Origin: Marinobacter sp. 1-4A
GTDB taxonomy: Bacteria; Pseudomonadota; Gammaproteobacteria; Pseudomonadales; Oleiphilaceae
Direction: 5' to 3'
NCBI RefSeq assembly: GCF_016597725.1
Contig: NZ_VCGY01000010.1
Location: 62,001-126,000, forward strand
Length of the DNA: 64,000 nucleotides
Position 1 is the first letter of the stretch. Each line of letters opens with the position of its first letter. Below the pieces are notes generated by a model, which saw only the letters and a program-made list of their open reading frames with translations, searched no databases and had not been told where the DNA came from. Shown piece by piece: positions 35,939 through 45,179 of this stretch. Both the position numbers and the translations under genes were made by a program.

Positions 35939-36066
35939 GTGATCTCCTTAATTTGTATTGGAATTTATGTAGGATATAAAGGATCTTAGCCTGCCTGAGT
36001 GAATGTGGGAATGTTCGCCTGCTAACAATCACAGGGTTACCTCTGCAAAACAGAAAGGAGTCAAGA

Positions 36067-36798
36067 ATGGGTGAAGCAAAACGTCGCAAACAAACGGGTG
36101 CGCCGCCGCCAAAGAAAAAAAGTTCGAGAAAGCCTCTGGTTATTGGGGTAAGTGTGCTGGTTCTCGCCGCTATTGTGATTGGAGCTTTTTTCCTGACGGC
36201 AGCGCCAACACCCACGTCGGATGAATTACCGGTTGCCGGGCCAAATGCGGAAGCCTTTCCTGCCCAGTTGGATCAGTACGGTGTTTCTGTAGGCAATGCA
36301 GATGCTCCGGTTGTTGTGCGGGAGTTTGCTGATTACCAATGCCCGGCCTGTGGTCTTTTTGCAAGCGCCAGCAAGCGCTTGAAGCAGGAGTATGTGGAGG
36401 CCGGGCAGGTTCGCTTTGTGTACTTTGATTTGCCTTTGCAGCAACATCAAAATGCATTCCCGGCAGCACAGGCCGCTCGCTGCGCTGGCGATCAAGGTGC
36501 CTACTGGGCGATGCACGAGCGTCTGTATGATTCGCAGACTGAGTGGAGCGGTTCAAACGACCCGGTAGCAACCTTTGCCCGTTATGGAAATGATCTGGGT
36601 TTGGAAGAGCGCCGGTTCCGCCGTTGTATGACAACAGAGCTGCACCGGGAAGCCGTTGAAGCCAGCCGTCGCGTAGCTATGCAGTTGCAGGTGACCAGTA
36701 CCCCAACCGTACTTGTGGATAACATTCGCCTTACCCGCCCGGGTTGGGGCCAGTTGTCTGCCGTTGTGGAGCGGGAGCTTTCCAAGTCTACAAAATAA
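36067..36798 (+). CDS. membrane-anchored DsbA-like thioredoxin-fold protein
   Basis: A 243-residue protein with a basic cytoplasmic N-terminus (MGEAKRRKQTGAPPPKKK), one transmembrane anchor (VIGVSVLVLAAIVIGAFFL) and a periplasmic DsbA/DsbG-type domain. The redox motif is FADYQCPACGLF, and the cis-proline lies in QVTSTPTVLVDNIRL. It is expected to be an envelope thiol oxidoreductase facing the periplasm, like BdbD-type proteins. The substrate is unknown. It is 140 bases ahead of trhO. Confidence 0.9.
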   Translation: MGEAKRRKQTGAPPPKKKSSRKPLVIGVSVLVLAAIVIGAFFLTAAPTPTSDELPVAGPNAEAFPAQLDQYGVSVGNADAPVVVREFADYQCPACGLFASASKRLKQEYVEAGQVRFVYFDLPLQQHQNAFPAAQAARCAGDQGAYWAMHERLYDSQTEWSGSNDPVATFARYGNDLGLEERRFRRCMTTELHREAVEASRRVAMQLQVTSTPTVLVDNIRLTRPGWGQLSAVVERELSKSTK

Positions 36799-36938
36799 GC
36801 GTTCGTTAAAGGCCTCGGTCAGCACTGACTTGAACCTGAGCCAGAGTGGGTTAAAATCTGCGCCCTCTCTGGTTTAAACCCTCCAGATAAATAAACCCAT
36901 GCTCCGGATTTACGGTCCGGCCCGCAGGAGAATCCCCC

Positions 36939-37925
36939 ATGAGCAACACTGTTGTTGTCTGCGCGCTCTACAAATTCGCCGTTCTGAATGACTACAAAGC
37001 CCTTCGCCACCCGTTGCTGGAAATTATGCTGGCCAATGACGTGCACGGCACCCTTTTGCTGGCGCGAGAAGGTATTAATGGCACCATTGCCGGAAGCCGA
37101 CAGGGCATTGACGCCGTTCAGGCTTGGTTAGGTGCGGATGCCCGTTTTAACGGCATCGACTACAAAGAGTCCTTTGTTGATATCCAGCCTTTCAAACGCA
37201 CTAAGGTGAAACTCAAAAAAGAGATCGTCACCATGGGCGTTGACGGAATTGATCCCAAGCGCATTGTGGGCACCTACGTGGAACCCGCGGAATGGAACGC
37301 CCTGATTTCAGATCCGGAAGTCCTTCTGGTAGACACCCGTAACCAGTACGAGGTTGAAATTGGCACCTTTGAGCATGCCATCAACCCTGCCACAGATACT
37401 TTCCGTGAGTTCCCGGACTACGTAAAACAGAATCTAGACCCAGCAAAACATAAAAAAGTTGCCATGTTTTGTACAGGTGGAATTCGCTGCGAAAAATCAA
37501 CGGCTTATCTGCGGGAGCAGGGTTTTGATGAGGTTTATCACCTCAAGGGCGGTATTCTGAAATACCTTGAAGAGGTGCCAGAAGAGGAAAGTCTCTGGAA
37601 AGGTGAATGTTTTGTATTTGACGATAGGGTTACGGTAAATCATCGTTTGGAGCGCGGCGCCTACGACCAGTGTCATGCTTGTCGTCGCCCAATTACCGAA
37701 GCCGAAAAACAGCTTCCCGAGTATCAGCAGGGTGTGAGTTGTCACCGCTGTATCGACTCGCTGAGTCAGGAACAGAAGGCACGTTTTGCAGAGCGGGAGC
37801 GCCAGATTCGTTTGGCCGAAGCCCGGGGCGAGGTGCATGTGGGCGGTGATGCTGCACGCATTATCGCTGAACGCAAAGCGCGCAAGAAGTTGGAGCGCGA
37901 ACGCCAAGCGGAGAAAAACCACTAA
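36939..37925 (+). CDS. trhO: tRNA uridine(34) hydroxylase TrhO (YceA), rhodanese domain
   Basis: A 328-residue protein with the YceA architecture: N-terminal ferredoxin-like domain ([20 protein letters not shown]), then a rhodanese domain with the active-site loop [20 protein letters not shown], then a cysteine-rich C-terminal part ([20 protein letters not shown]). TrhO carries out oxygen-dependent formation of 5-hydroxyuridine at wobble position 34 of tRNA. Length and motif agree. AGGAGA precedes the ATG. The C-terminal tail is basic and helical ([12 protein letters not shown]). Confidence 0.95.
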   Translation: MSNTVVVCALYKFAVLNDYKALRHPLLEIMLANDVHGTLLLAREGINGTIAGSRQGIDAVQAWLGADARFNGIDYKESFVDIQPFKRTKVKLKKEIVTMGVDGIDPKRIVGTYVEPAEWNALISDPEVLLVDTRNQYEVEIGTFEHAINPATDTFREFPDYVKQNLDPAKHKKVAMFCTGGIRCEKSTAYLREQGFDEVYHLKGGILKYLEEVPEEESLWKGECFVFDDRVTVNHRLERGAYDQCHACRRPITEAEKQLPEYQQGVSCHRCIDSLSQEQKARFAERERQIRLAEARGEVHVGGDAARIIAERKARKKLERERQAEKNH

Positions 37926-37955
37926 TTCGCTTGAATCAGTTACCAAGGAGCTTTC

Positions 37956-38705
37956 ATGAGTTTTAAGAAAACCGTTGCGATTATTGCCATTTCGGTGGCC
38001 CCTATGGCCTACGGGCAGGGTGCCAAAAACTGGGAAGGCGAGGCGGAATTGGGTGTGCTCATGACATCCGGAAATACTGAAGAAACGAATATCAACGGGC
38101 GTCTGGGGCTGGTGCACGAGGTAGTTAGCTGGCGCAATATTGCCGACTTCAGCTCCAACTACTCCGAAGCCGAAGATGACGCCACGGGTGAGGACCAGAC
38201 CACAGTAGAAAAGTACAAGGCGGCGCTGGAAACCAATTACAAGTTTGATGAAAGCCAATATTGGTTTCTGCGCGGCACCTACGAGAAAGACCGCTTCTCC
38301 GGGTACGACTTCGAATCCACCGCTACCACAGGTTACGGAAATCGCGTTTGGCAGCGTGGCGAGCGCTCGTTTTTGGATCTATCTACCGGTGCTGGTTATC
38401 GCTACAACAAGCTGGAAGGCGTTAATGAAGAGGGCAAAGACGTAGAGAAAGAAGCCATTGCCCGGCTAGCGGCCCAGTTTAACTATGCGCTTTCTGAAAA
38501 TGCCCTATTTCGGCAAAAGCTGAGCACGGAGATCGGTTTGGATGAGAACAACGTGATCAGCCAATCCGAAACGGCAATTAAGGCTAATTTGGTCGGCAAC
38601 CTATCCATGAAGGCAGCCTACCGAGTAAAGCATGTGTCAGATGCACCGGCGGGCACAGAATCTACCGATACTGAAACGGCTATTACCTTGCTTTACGGTT
38701 TCTGA
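37956..38705 (+). CDS. DUF481 outer-membrane beta-barrel protein (YdiY-like)
   Basis: A 249-residue protein with a signal peptide (KTVAIIAISVAPMAYG) and a DUF481 barrel: WEGEAELGVLMTSGNTEETN, then WFLRGTYEKDRFSGYDFEST, ending in ETAITLLYGF with the C-terminal phenylalanine typical of outer-membrane barrels. Its role is unknown. It follows trhO by 30 bases and may share its transcript; the ribosome site AAGGAG is strong. Confidence 0.88.
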   Translation: MSFKKTVAIIAISVAPMAYGQGAKNWEGEAELGVLMTSGNTEETNINGRLGLVHEVVSWRNIADFSSNYSEAEDDATGEDQTTVEKYKAALETNYKFDESQYWFLRGTYEKDRFSGYDFESTATTGYGNRVWQRGERSFLDLSTGAGYRYNKLEGVNEEGKDVEKEAIARLAAQFNYALSENALFRQKLSTEIGLDENNVISQSETAIKANLVGNLSMKAAYRVKHVSDAPAGTESTDTETAITLLYGF

Positions 38706-38706
38706 T

Positions 38707-38724
38707 TAGCTCTGGCGCGAGCTA
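38707..38724. terminator. 6-bp hairpin between DUF481 and DUF523 genes
   Basis: TAGCTC and GAGCTA pair around TGGCGC and fill the 19-base gap between the two convergent genes. TTAAACC follows. A weak bidirectional transcript end. Confidence 0.4.
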
Positions 38725-39672
38725 TTAAACCTTGTTCCTGAGCCCCAGAGCATCCGGGTAGGGGCTCAGGTACTGTTGCAGGGTCAGGTAGTCTACCGGT
38801 TCCCGGCGCTGTGCCATTCGCAGTAGTGTCATAGGCACCACCAGCGGTACCTCGCCGCGACCGTAAGCCTCGATTTGCTCAACCAACACTTTACGATCTT
38901 CGTTACCCATGGCGTCCCGCAAATAACCCATAAGGTGCTGCATCACATTCATGTGCGAGCCCCGGCTTACCTTTTTGGTCATGGCGTCCATAAAATCCTG
39001 AATGTAGCGGCTGGCTATGGTATCCAGCGCATCGGATTTCAGATCCCCCAACATGGGGCCGAGCTGTCGGTAAACTTTTTCCGAGTGTGCTAGTAACTGA
39101 AATTTGTGACGGGTGTGGAATTCGATAAGCGCTTTCGCTGTCAGTTTTTCGTCTGCAACGTTCTGCATCCAGTCGTCATAGGCAAACACCCGCTCAATGA
39201 AGTTCTCCCGCAGTGCGTCATCATTCAACCTACCTTCTTCTTCAACCGGAAGCAGCGGGTAGGCACGCAAAAGAGCCTCGGCAAACATGCCCTGACCATC
39301 ACGCCGTATAACTTGACCTTCGGGGCTGTGGACCTTGATGCGTTCCATGCCGCAGCTCGGGGATTTTGCCATGAGAATGTACCCACGTAGGTGGGCCAGT
39401 TCCGGTAAAACCCCTGTTGTAAATGCTTGCATGGCGTCGGTGTGGTCGGCCGTGCCCTTGGTCTCTGTTAGCCGCATGCCGTCCGGGTATTCCCGCAAAT
39501 GAATAGCAGGGCGAGGTACACCCAAGCCAGCTTCCAGCTCAGGGCAGATGGCGTGAAAATCAAAGTGTTGAGACAGCACCTCGGTGCAGTAACGGGAATG
39601 TTTATGGCCGCCATCATGGCGAACTTCTTTGCCCAGCAAACAAGTGCTGATTCCCACAGGAATACCGCTCAC
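38725..39672 (-). CDS. DUF523-DUF1722 fusion protein (TudS/YbgA-like)
   Basis: A 315-residue protein. The N-terminal DUF523 half has PVGISTCLLGKEVRHDGGHK and a later cysteine motif MAKSPSCGMERIKVH; relatives include TudS thiouracil desulfidase, which uses a [4Fe-4S] cluster held by three cysteines. The C-terminal half is DUF1722 (YbgA): LIEFHTRHKFQLLAHSEKVY. In E. coli YbgA stands next to photolyase; here it does not. It starts at GTG in a GTGA overlap with the glycosyltransferase fusion gene, so it is translationally coupled. Confidence 0.88.
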   Translation of the reverse strand: MSGIPVGISTCLLGKEVRHDGGHKHSRYCTEVLSQHFDFHAICPELEAGLGVPRPAIHLREYPDGMRLTETKGTADHTDAMQAFTTGVLPELAHLRGYILMAKSPSCGMERIKVHSPEGQVIRRDGQGMFAEALLRAYPLLPVEEEGRLNDDALRENFIERVFAYDDWMQNVADEKLTAKALIEFHTRHKFQLLAHSEKVYRQLGPMLGDLKSDALDTIASRYIQDFMDAMTKKVSRGSHMNVMQHLMGYLRDAMGNEDRKVLVEQIEAYGRGEVPLVVPMTLLRMAQRREPVDYLTLQQYLSPYPDALGLRNKV

Positions 39673-41906
39673 GTTTCTCTCCGTTTTCTTAGTTTTTTAT
39701 CATTCAATGCCAGAGTGGTAGCGTAAATCTCGCGAACGTCACTGGCAAACTGTTCTACCGAAAAGTCTTGGGCAAATGCCAGAGCTTGCTTAGAAAGCGT
39801 AGCTCTCAGATCGTCGTCTTCCAGTAACCGCTTTACCTGTATGCACCATTGGTCTTGTCTTTCGGGTGTTTTGAAGCCGTTGAAGCCTTGGCGCACGACG
39901 TCGTCAATACCGCTCGAACGCACAGCGACCACGGGCAAACCGGCGGCCATAGCCTCCAGAATCACCATGCCTTGGGTTTCGGATTTAGAGGCAAACAAAA
40001 ATGCATCTCCCAAACGGTACCAAACGGCCATATCTTCAGGCGGCACAGCACCCACAAGCGTGATATGAGCTGCAAGATCAAGCTCGTGAATCTTGTTTTG
40101 AAGGCGTTCTTTCTGATGGCCTTCACCGATCATCAAAAAGTGAAAGGGCTCATTCGTTTCCAAACGTAATGCAGCCATGGCTTCGATCATAAAGTCGATG
40201 TTTTTCTCATTCGACAACCGCGATACGCTGATGAAGACCTTCTCTTCGTTCAGCTTCAGAGTCTTCCGCAGCTTGGTTACTTCACTATCCGAAACCGACT
40301 GAAAACGTTTGTACTCAATCCCTGTCGGTTGCACAAAAGTGGGGGTTTTTACGCCGATCATCCGCAGGTATTCTTCGGTTGAGTAGGTCGGCACGATAAC
40401 GCCATCGCACTTGTTGGCGAAGCGCTTGATCAGCGCGTGAGAAATGAGATTACGGAAGATCAGGCCCGGCAGCGGCACAAAATGGGCGTAATGCTCCAAC
40501 CGGGTGTGGTAGGTATAGAGGGCGGGCACCTTGAGGCGGCGCGCTATGAATAGCCCGAGCGAGCCCAGCCAGAACGGATGGTGCAGGTGAATAATGTCTG
40601 GGTGAAATGCACGCACCCGCTTACGAATACGGCCAAGGAAGATGTTGGCCAGCCGGAATTCCCGTTTCTCGCCCATGGCGAGCAGTGAGGGTACCCGAAG
40701 CACGTGCTCTTCAACTTCAGGTTGGTCTTTATAGCGCGGTGCCACTACGAGTAGCTTATCGCCAAGTTGTTCCAGACCCCGCCTCAGCCGGGCAATGGAG
40801 ATGGGCACGCCACCAATGAAGGGTAAGTAGTTGTTGGTGAACATGGCCACTCTTAACGGCTTTTCTAGCCACGGCGTGGGATCAAGGTTGTAGTCCGGGT
40901 AATAATCCTTGCCGACAAAAATGATGGCATAGAGCCTGATGGCAATGGCCGCAAACACAGCCACAATCAGAATGAAGTTGAGATACCCGGTATAAAACAG
41001 CGAGTACACGAAGAACCACAGGCTTTCGAGGCGCTTAAGAATCGGATGCTGGCCAACTTCAAGCTGTTGCAGCTTATGGCTGACCTCGCCTTCTGGGCTG
41101 ATGTTCACTTGTACGTAATGGTAGAAACTGGTGTCGTTGTTCAGAATCAGGCCGCCAGCTCCGCCAGTGGTGATAAACCGCGTGCTGCCTATCTGCTTCT
41201 CTGAGTAGAGTGATAGATTGGCGGAAAACACCCTATCGATGCTGTGCGCTTCGACCACATTCATGAGCGCGCTGCGGAATTCAGTGGGCTTAAGATAATC
41301 CTCAGCTTGGTCGAAGAGCGCATCTTCTGTAGGTTTCAGTGGGGGGTGGCCGATAAACAGAATTCGGGCTTTTGAGTTGTCTTGGCTGAGTAGGTCATCC
41401 AGCCACCGAATTTGCCACTGCCAAGGCGTTTTCCCCGTGCTGTCCAGAAAGATCAACCGGCTGTTGCCAGCTTGAATGCTGTAGAAATGCGGCCCGAAGT
41501 GGTCATAAAAGCGGAAACTGCCAAAGTTGTCGTATTCGTGAGCGCCAAAGGTCAGTAGGTAAGGGATATCCAGATGGCTAAGGCTTCCATACAGAGCCCG
41601 GTATTTATCCTCGCCTCCACCGCTAACAGCATTGCCTGCTGAAACCAGAAAATCCATCCCCGAGGCGTTTAGCTCCGGAATAATGCGCTCTTCAAAAATA
41701 CCGACCGAGTTGTTGATGTTGCCAACCACGGCAAAACTGAAGGGTTCCGTGGCAGATATCCTGCGATGGATTTGCTCCACTTGCTCGGTGTGCACGCCCG
41801 CGAAGTCTTTCATGAAAAAGTTCAGATAGGCTTTGTACCCCACCAGCAATATCACGACGAGTAGGCAGAGATAGAAAAGCAGCTTTAGCGGGTTGCGGAA
41901 GATCAT
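39669..41906 (-). CDS. degenerate metallophosphoesterase fused to GT4 glycosyltransferase
   Basis: A 745-residue two-domain membrane protein. TM1 at about 5-24, an extracytoplasmic calcineurin-like domain (50-275), TM2 at about 296-331, then a cytoplasmic GT-B glycosyltransferase (350-740) with YLPFIGGVPISIARLRRGLE and SETQGMVILEAMAAGLPVVA, the E-x7-E motif of GT4. The phosphoesterase metal motifs are mostly lost: D-x-H reads GNINN, GD reads GN (SAGN), GNHE reads GAHE, GHxH reads SANLS; only GHPP is kept. The ATG overlaps the upstream flippase-like stop (ATGA). A longer frame upstream was rejected because of that overlap. Confidence 0.88.
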   Translation of the reverse strand: MIFRNPLKLLFYLCLLVVILLVGYKAYLNFFMKDFAGVHTEQVEQIHRRISATEPFSFAVVGNINNSVGIFEERIIPELNASGMDFLVSAGNAVSGGGEDKYRALYGSLSHLDIPYLLTFGAHEYDNFGSFRFYDHFGPHFYSIQAGNSRLIFLDSTGKTPWQWQIRWLDDLLSQDNSKARILFIGHPPLKPTEDALFDQAEDYLKPTEFRSALMNVVEAHSIDRVFSANLSLYSEKQIGSTRFITTGGAGGLILNNDTSFYHYVQVNISPEGEVSHKLQQLEVGQHPILKRLESLWFFVYSLFYTGYLNFILIVAVFAAIAIRLYAIIFVGKDYYPDYNLDPTPWLEKPLRVAMFTNNYLPFIGGVPISIARLRRGLEQLGDKLLVVAPRYKDQPEVEEHVLRVPSLLAMGEKREFRLANIFLGRIRKRVRAFHPDIIHLHHPFWLGSLGLFIARRLKVPALYTYHTRLEHYAHFVPLPGLIFRNLISHALIKRFANKCDGVIVPTYSTEEYLRMIGVKTPTFVQPTGIEYKRFQSVSDSEVTKLRKTLKLNEEKVFISVSRLSNEKNIDFMIEAMAALRLETNEPFHFLMIGEGHQKERLQNKIHELDLAAHITLVGAVPPEDMAVWYRLGDAFLFASKSETQGMVILEAMAAGLPVVAVRSSGIDDVVRQGFNGFKTPERQDQWCIQVKRLLEDDDLRATLSKQALAFAQDFSVEQFASDVREIYATTLALNDKKLRKRRET

Positions 41907-42961
41907 CCGGATTTCCTGCGACTTTGAATCAGCTCTTTTTGCAGCACGAACAGTCCAATGACCATGCCGAGATATATAGTGATCAGGCGCCAACTCACGA
42001 TAACCAGAATCAAGTGGTTGCCAGACAGTATGTCATTGAAAAAACTTCCAAAAACCCCTTCTGATATGCCGGAAGCGCCGGGTGTTGGGGAGAAATACAT
42101 AATAAATGTTGTTACAACCAAAAGGCCCAGAGACATAAGGTAGTCAACATCATAGCCCAGACTGTAAATCAGTAGTGCCGGGAAACTGAAGAGGCTAAGT
42201 AAGAATAGTGCCGTGAAAACAACAGACAAGGTCACGAAAAGAGGCCTGCCCCGCAAGTAATCCCCGAAGCTGTGGGAGAAACGCAGCATTTCCCGTTTGG
42301 CTTTGAACTGCCAGTGCTTATGGCGAGTATCGCTGATGAGGTTCCAGCGGTTAAAGGCTCTGAGCAGTCCGCCGAGCGGTCCAATCAGCCAGCGGGTGCG
42401 AAACAGAAGAATAATGAAAAAGCCCAGATACAGCAGAATAAAGACAGCCAATGCAGAACCGACATCCCCCGCAATCGACTGGCCATCAAACGTATCCAGC
42501 GTAAGCAGAAAAACCGGTGTGAGAGAAAAGATAAAGAGCACAGCTAGCACGGTTCTGATGGTGGTCGCTGCCGTTGCGCTACCTACCGGGACACCATGGC
42601 GATGCAGGTACCAGATCTGAGCAAAACCGCCCCCCGTGGCCATGGGTGTGACGTTGGAAAAGAACAGATTGATGAAAACCAGACGAACTATGATAGGAAA
42701 GGGTAAACGGTGACCGAGCGCCCGCAGCGTAAAGTGCAAACGCAAACCGTCTGATAGAAAATACACCAGCAAAAGGGAGGTAATGGCCGCTAAGGTTTGT
42801 GGTGCTATCAGCTTGGAGTCAAAACTGATGCTGCGCCCTGCGAATTGATCGTAAACGGCGTAAAGCCCTGCTGCTGTCAGCGCGATAAAAAGTAGGCTGA
42901 ACAGAGTAAGGCGTTTTGCGGAAGTTCGTTGTTGGTAGTTGGTGTCGGTGTTGTCAGTCAT
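41903..42961 (-). CDS. flippase-like membrane protein (LPG synthase TM domain family)
   Basis: A 352-residue integral membrane protein of the lysylphosphatidylglycerol synthase transmembrane / UPF0104 family, about eight helices, with VFINLFFSNVTPMATGGGFA, then VVTTFIMYFSPTPGASGISE, the conserved PTPGGxG-like loop. It lacks the MprF synthase domain. Members act as lipid translocases or are associated with glycolipid synthesis. Immediately coupled to the glycosyltransferase fusion gene, which suggests a joint role in making or moving a glycolipid. A hairpin covers its start region. Confidence 0.88.
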   Translation of the reverse strand: MTDNTDTNYQQRTSAKRLTLFSLLFIALTAAGLYAVYDQFAGRSISFDSKLIAPQTLAAITSLLLVYFLSDGLRLHFTLRALGHRLPFPIIVRLVFINLFFSNVTPMATGGGFAQIWYLHRHGVPVGSATAATTIRTVLAVLFIFSLTPVFLLTLDTFDGQSIAGDVGSALAVFILLYLGFFIILLFRTRWLIGPLGGLLRAFNRWNLISDTRHKHWQFKAKREMLRFSHSFGDYLRGRPLFVTLSVVFTALFLLSLFSFPALLIYSLGYDVDYLMSLGLLVVTTFIMYFSPTPGASGISEGVFGSFFNDILSGNHLILVIVSWRLITIYLGMVIGLFVLQKELIQSRRKSG

Positions 42962-42964
42962 GAG

Positions 42965-42989
42965 CTGCCCGTCAAAAAGAGACGGGCAG
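42965..42989 (-). terminator. 9-bp hairpin between DUF6160 stop and flippase start
   Basis: CTGCCCGTC and GACGGGCAG pair perfectly around AAAAAGA. On the transcribed minus strand it lies 11 bases after the DUF6160 stop and its second arm (GACGGGCAG) ends three bases before the flippase ATG, so it may end transcription or sequester the ribosome site. Confidence 0.55.
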
Positions 42990-43000
42990 TTTACAGGACT

Positions 43001-44023
43001 CTAGTGACCATAAACCATCATGGTGGTATCGGTAATGGCGAAGTCTGTGAACTGAACGCTGCCAATGCTGACCTGGCCTACTTTGAACACGGGCATATCT
43101 ATGTCTGCCCGGAATTCAACTTCATGAATTGAAAGGCCTTCTTTGCCGGAAACCGACCCTGTACCCCGGGACAGTTTTGCCGTAGCACTGGCCATTCCGA
43201 AGTGGCCCAAAGTATCATCGCCCCGGCGGTTATGAATTTGTAACCCTTCAATACCCACCGCTGCAAAATTGAACAGCAGGATCACATCTGCGGCATCCCA
43301 GTTCAGGCTGCCATCAGTGACTTCGAAGTGAGTGTCCAACTGCAGTTCGGCCCCGGAAACGACATTTCCATTGCTAAGGGTTTTGCTAGAACCGCCCGCG
43401 TTGCGAATGACCAGGTCTGTTGGGCCTACATAACCTTGCAGCAACACATCAGAAAACAGAGTCGCCGAGCCTTCAGAACCGGTGGTGGTAATACTGCCAA
43501 CCTCTAACTCGAAATCCACCGCTTGTAGGTAGTCAGTTAGGCTGGTTGGGTCACCATAATCGGTTGCACCCAGATGGATAACCAAATCGCCACTATTGAA
43601 CTGCTTACCGAACTCACTACCCATGGAATACTTTGCTAGGGCATCTGCAACATCCGCATTGCTAGTGCTCAGAAGCCCAGCATCTGCTCGCCGGGCAATT
43701 TCTGAAAAACCATGCTCAAGTACCTCACCGGTACCCGCTATATCAACGGTCAGCTTCAGGTTGTCCAAAACCGTATCGTTATGACCAGAAAGCCGCATAT
43801 CGTTCACGCTCAGCGTGCCTTCATCTGTCCAGGCTAGGCGATCGATATTGATTTTGGTTTCCAGCTCAATGGTCACACCGGCCTGACCGGTTACCCCTGA
43901 AAGCGTACCATCATCCAGCGGCTGGAATTCCGCCATGGCCGTGGTAGGCAGCGAGAGTGCAAGCACCCAAAGGGAAAGCGTTGATGTTCGTGCCGTGCAG
44001 CGAAGGGTGTGCGGCTTAATCAT
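43001..44023 (-). CDS. DUF6160 (FilA-like) exported protein
   Basis: A 340-residue protein with a signal peptide (TLSLWVLALSLPTTAMA) and the DUF6160 signature right after it: FQPLDDGTLSGVTGQAGVTI. The body is beta-rich, Gly/Asp/Ser/Thr-rich and repetitive, in keeping with a surface or outer-membrane protein. In Acinetobacter, FilA belongs to a putative pilus system, but no pilus genes are adjacent here. The upstream 300 bases hold an inverted repeat and probably its promoter. Confidence 0.82.
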   Translation of the reverse strand: MIKPHTLRCTARTSTLSLWVLALSLPTTAMAEFQPLDDGTLSGVTGQAGVTIELETKINIDRLAWTDEGTLSVNDMRLSGHNDTVLDNLKLTVDIAGTGEVLEHGFSEIARRADAGLLSTSNADVADALAKYSMGSEFGKQFNSGDLVIHLGATDYGDPTSLTDYLQAVDFELEVGSITTTGSEGSATLFSDVLLQGYVGPTDLVIRNAGGSSKTLSNGNVVSGAELQLDTHFEVTDGSLNWDAADVILLFNFAAVGIEGLQIHNRRGDDTLGHFGMASATAKLSRGTGSVSGKEGLSIHEVEFRADIDMPVFKVGQVSIGSVQFTDFAITDTTMMVYGH

Positions 44024-44323
44024 GATGGCCCCGATTTTGGACTATTTGTTTTTGTTGGTAGAGAGCCTTAACCAAGCTCTCTGGCCGCAGGGGACAGCGT
44101 AACCAATGCAGCAGAAATAGAGTTGTGTTACATGTTGTTACGATAGGTGGGAAATCGCGATGTGTCTGTGAGCTTAGTCACAGTTGAGGATCTATAAACT
44201 AGCTTGAGCAAACCAGTCGGCATGCCAATTCAAAACCGTGCGGAGCCATGGATGGCGGAGCCGAGCGTACAGGGAGGTATTCACAGCGTGTTTTGAATTG
44301 GCATGCCGACTGGTTTGCAGACT
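44024..44323. other. 300-base spacer with an inverted repeat
   Basis: No gene is supported. It contains the 29-bp inverted repeat described separately, and must hold the DUF6160 promoter near 44024-44180. The region around 44140-44180 is relatively AT-rich. Confidence 0.5.
44208..44318. repeat. 29-bp perfect inverted repeat with 53-bp centre
   Basis: The arm 44208-44236 (starts GCAAACCAGTCGGCATGCCA) is the exact reverse complement of 44290-44318. The 53-base centre contains GCCATGGATGGC, which forms its own small hairpin, and a direct repeat of CGGAGCC. It begins six bases after the stop of the GntR gene. Nothing in it looks like a transposase. It resembles a miniature mobile or REP-like palindromic element, or a very stable transcript end. 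Confidence 0.8.
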
Positions 44324-44986
44324 TTAGGTAGAGGGTAACGCTCTTTGAATCATTCTCTTCTGATGCTCCGCAAAAGCCTCAATTAAAGCTTGGGCTTGCG
44401 CGACATCTCGCGCCAACACAGCCTGCGGGAGGCGTGTGAAAAAATCACTCGTCTCAGCCAGCCCATGGCGATAGCGCTCAGCGCTCAAATAGTAAGCGCG
44501 ACTCACCGCCGGTTTGAAATTAGAAAGCGCTTCGGTGAGGTAGGGATTGCCCACCAAATCGCAGCACGCCTCCATCACCTCAAAGCTGGCTTCAACCACG
44601 GCCGTAATATCTGCCGAAGGTTTCCGCATTTGCTCCACCGCGCTGGCTACCACTGCCAACATGCGCTCTCGGTCGCTGTCCTGCCAGCGCTCACATAGCC
44701 TTGCTGCAAGCATCATCAACAGATGCATGTAAACGTCGTACAGCTCCGAAGCGTGGTTGGCGTCCAGCTTTGATGCGGCAGCACCTTTGCGCGGCGTGAT
44801 CTCGACTAAATGCCAGCGCTCAAGAGTGTACAGCGCCTCTTTCACCGAGGCTCGGCTGACTTTAAGTTCAGTGGCCAGCGTGGCCTCCTGAATGCGCTTA
44901 CCTGGCTGAATTTGCCCGGTCATAATCCGTTCTGCCAGATAATTGGCGATTTGTTCCGCCAGGGTATTAGGCACCTTGAAATCCAT
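44324..44986 (-). CDS. GntR family regulator with FCD domain
   Basis: About 220 residues: a winged helix (LAEQIANYLAERIMTGQIQP, then LATELKVSRASVKEALYTLE) and an all-helical FCD ligand-binding domain (residues 80-210) as in the FadR/VanR subgroup. Acidic His/Asp metal-site residues typical of FCD appear weakly. The start MDFKVPNTLAEQ matches family length; a frame extension of 28 residues upstream is possible but looks unlike a GntR N-terminus. It is divergent from gloA with 193 bases between, so gloA or its own gene may be its target. Confidence 0.88.
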   Translation of the reverse strand: MDFKVPNTLAEQIANYLAERIMTGQIQPGKRIQEATLATELKVSRASVKEALYTLERWHLVEITPRKGAAASKLDANHASELYDVYMHLLMMLAARLCERWQDSDRERMLAVVASAVEQMRKPSADITAVVEASFEVMEACCDLVGNPYLTEALSNFKPAVSRAYYLSAERYRHGLAETSDFFTRLPQAVLARDVAQAQALIEAFAEHQKRMIQRALPST

Positions 44987-45179
44987 AAAGGTTCTCTGAA
45001 CTGGTTTTGAGAGCCGGCAGGCCATGGGTCGGCCCTGCTTCAGCAGGAGAATATACGTGGAGTTTATCACACCCCCGCGGCTTGCCCATTAGTCGACCAT
45101 CGTAGATCAGCACCTTGAAATTTGGCCGCAACGCCCACACCTATAGACACTAAATTTGAAATGTAAAAAGGGAAATCCC

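Noticed and set aside
41907..41993. 29-residue N-terminal extension of the phosphoesterase-glycosyltransferase fusion
   Set aside because: The ATGA overlap with the flippase-like gene and the position of the first membrane helix support the internal ATG.
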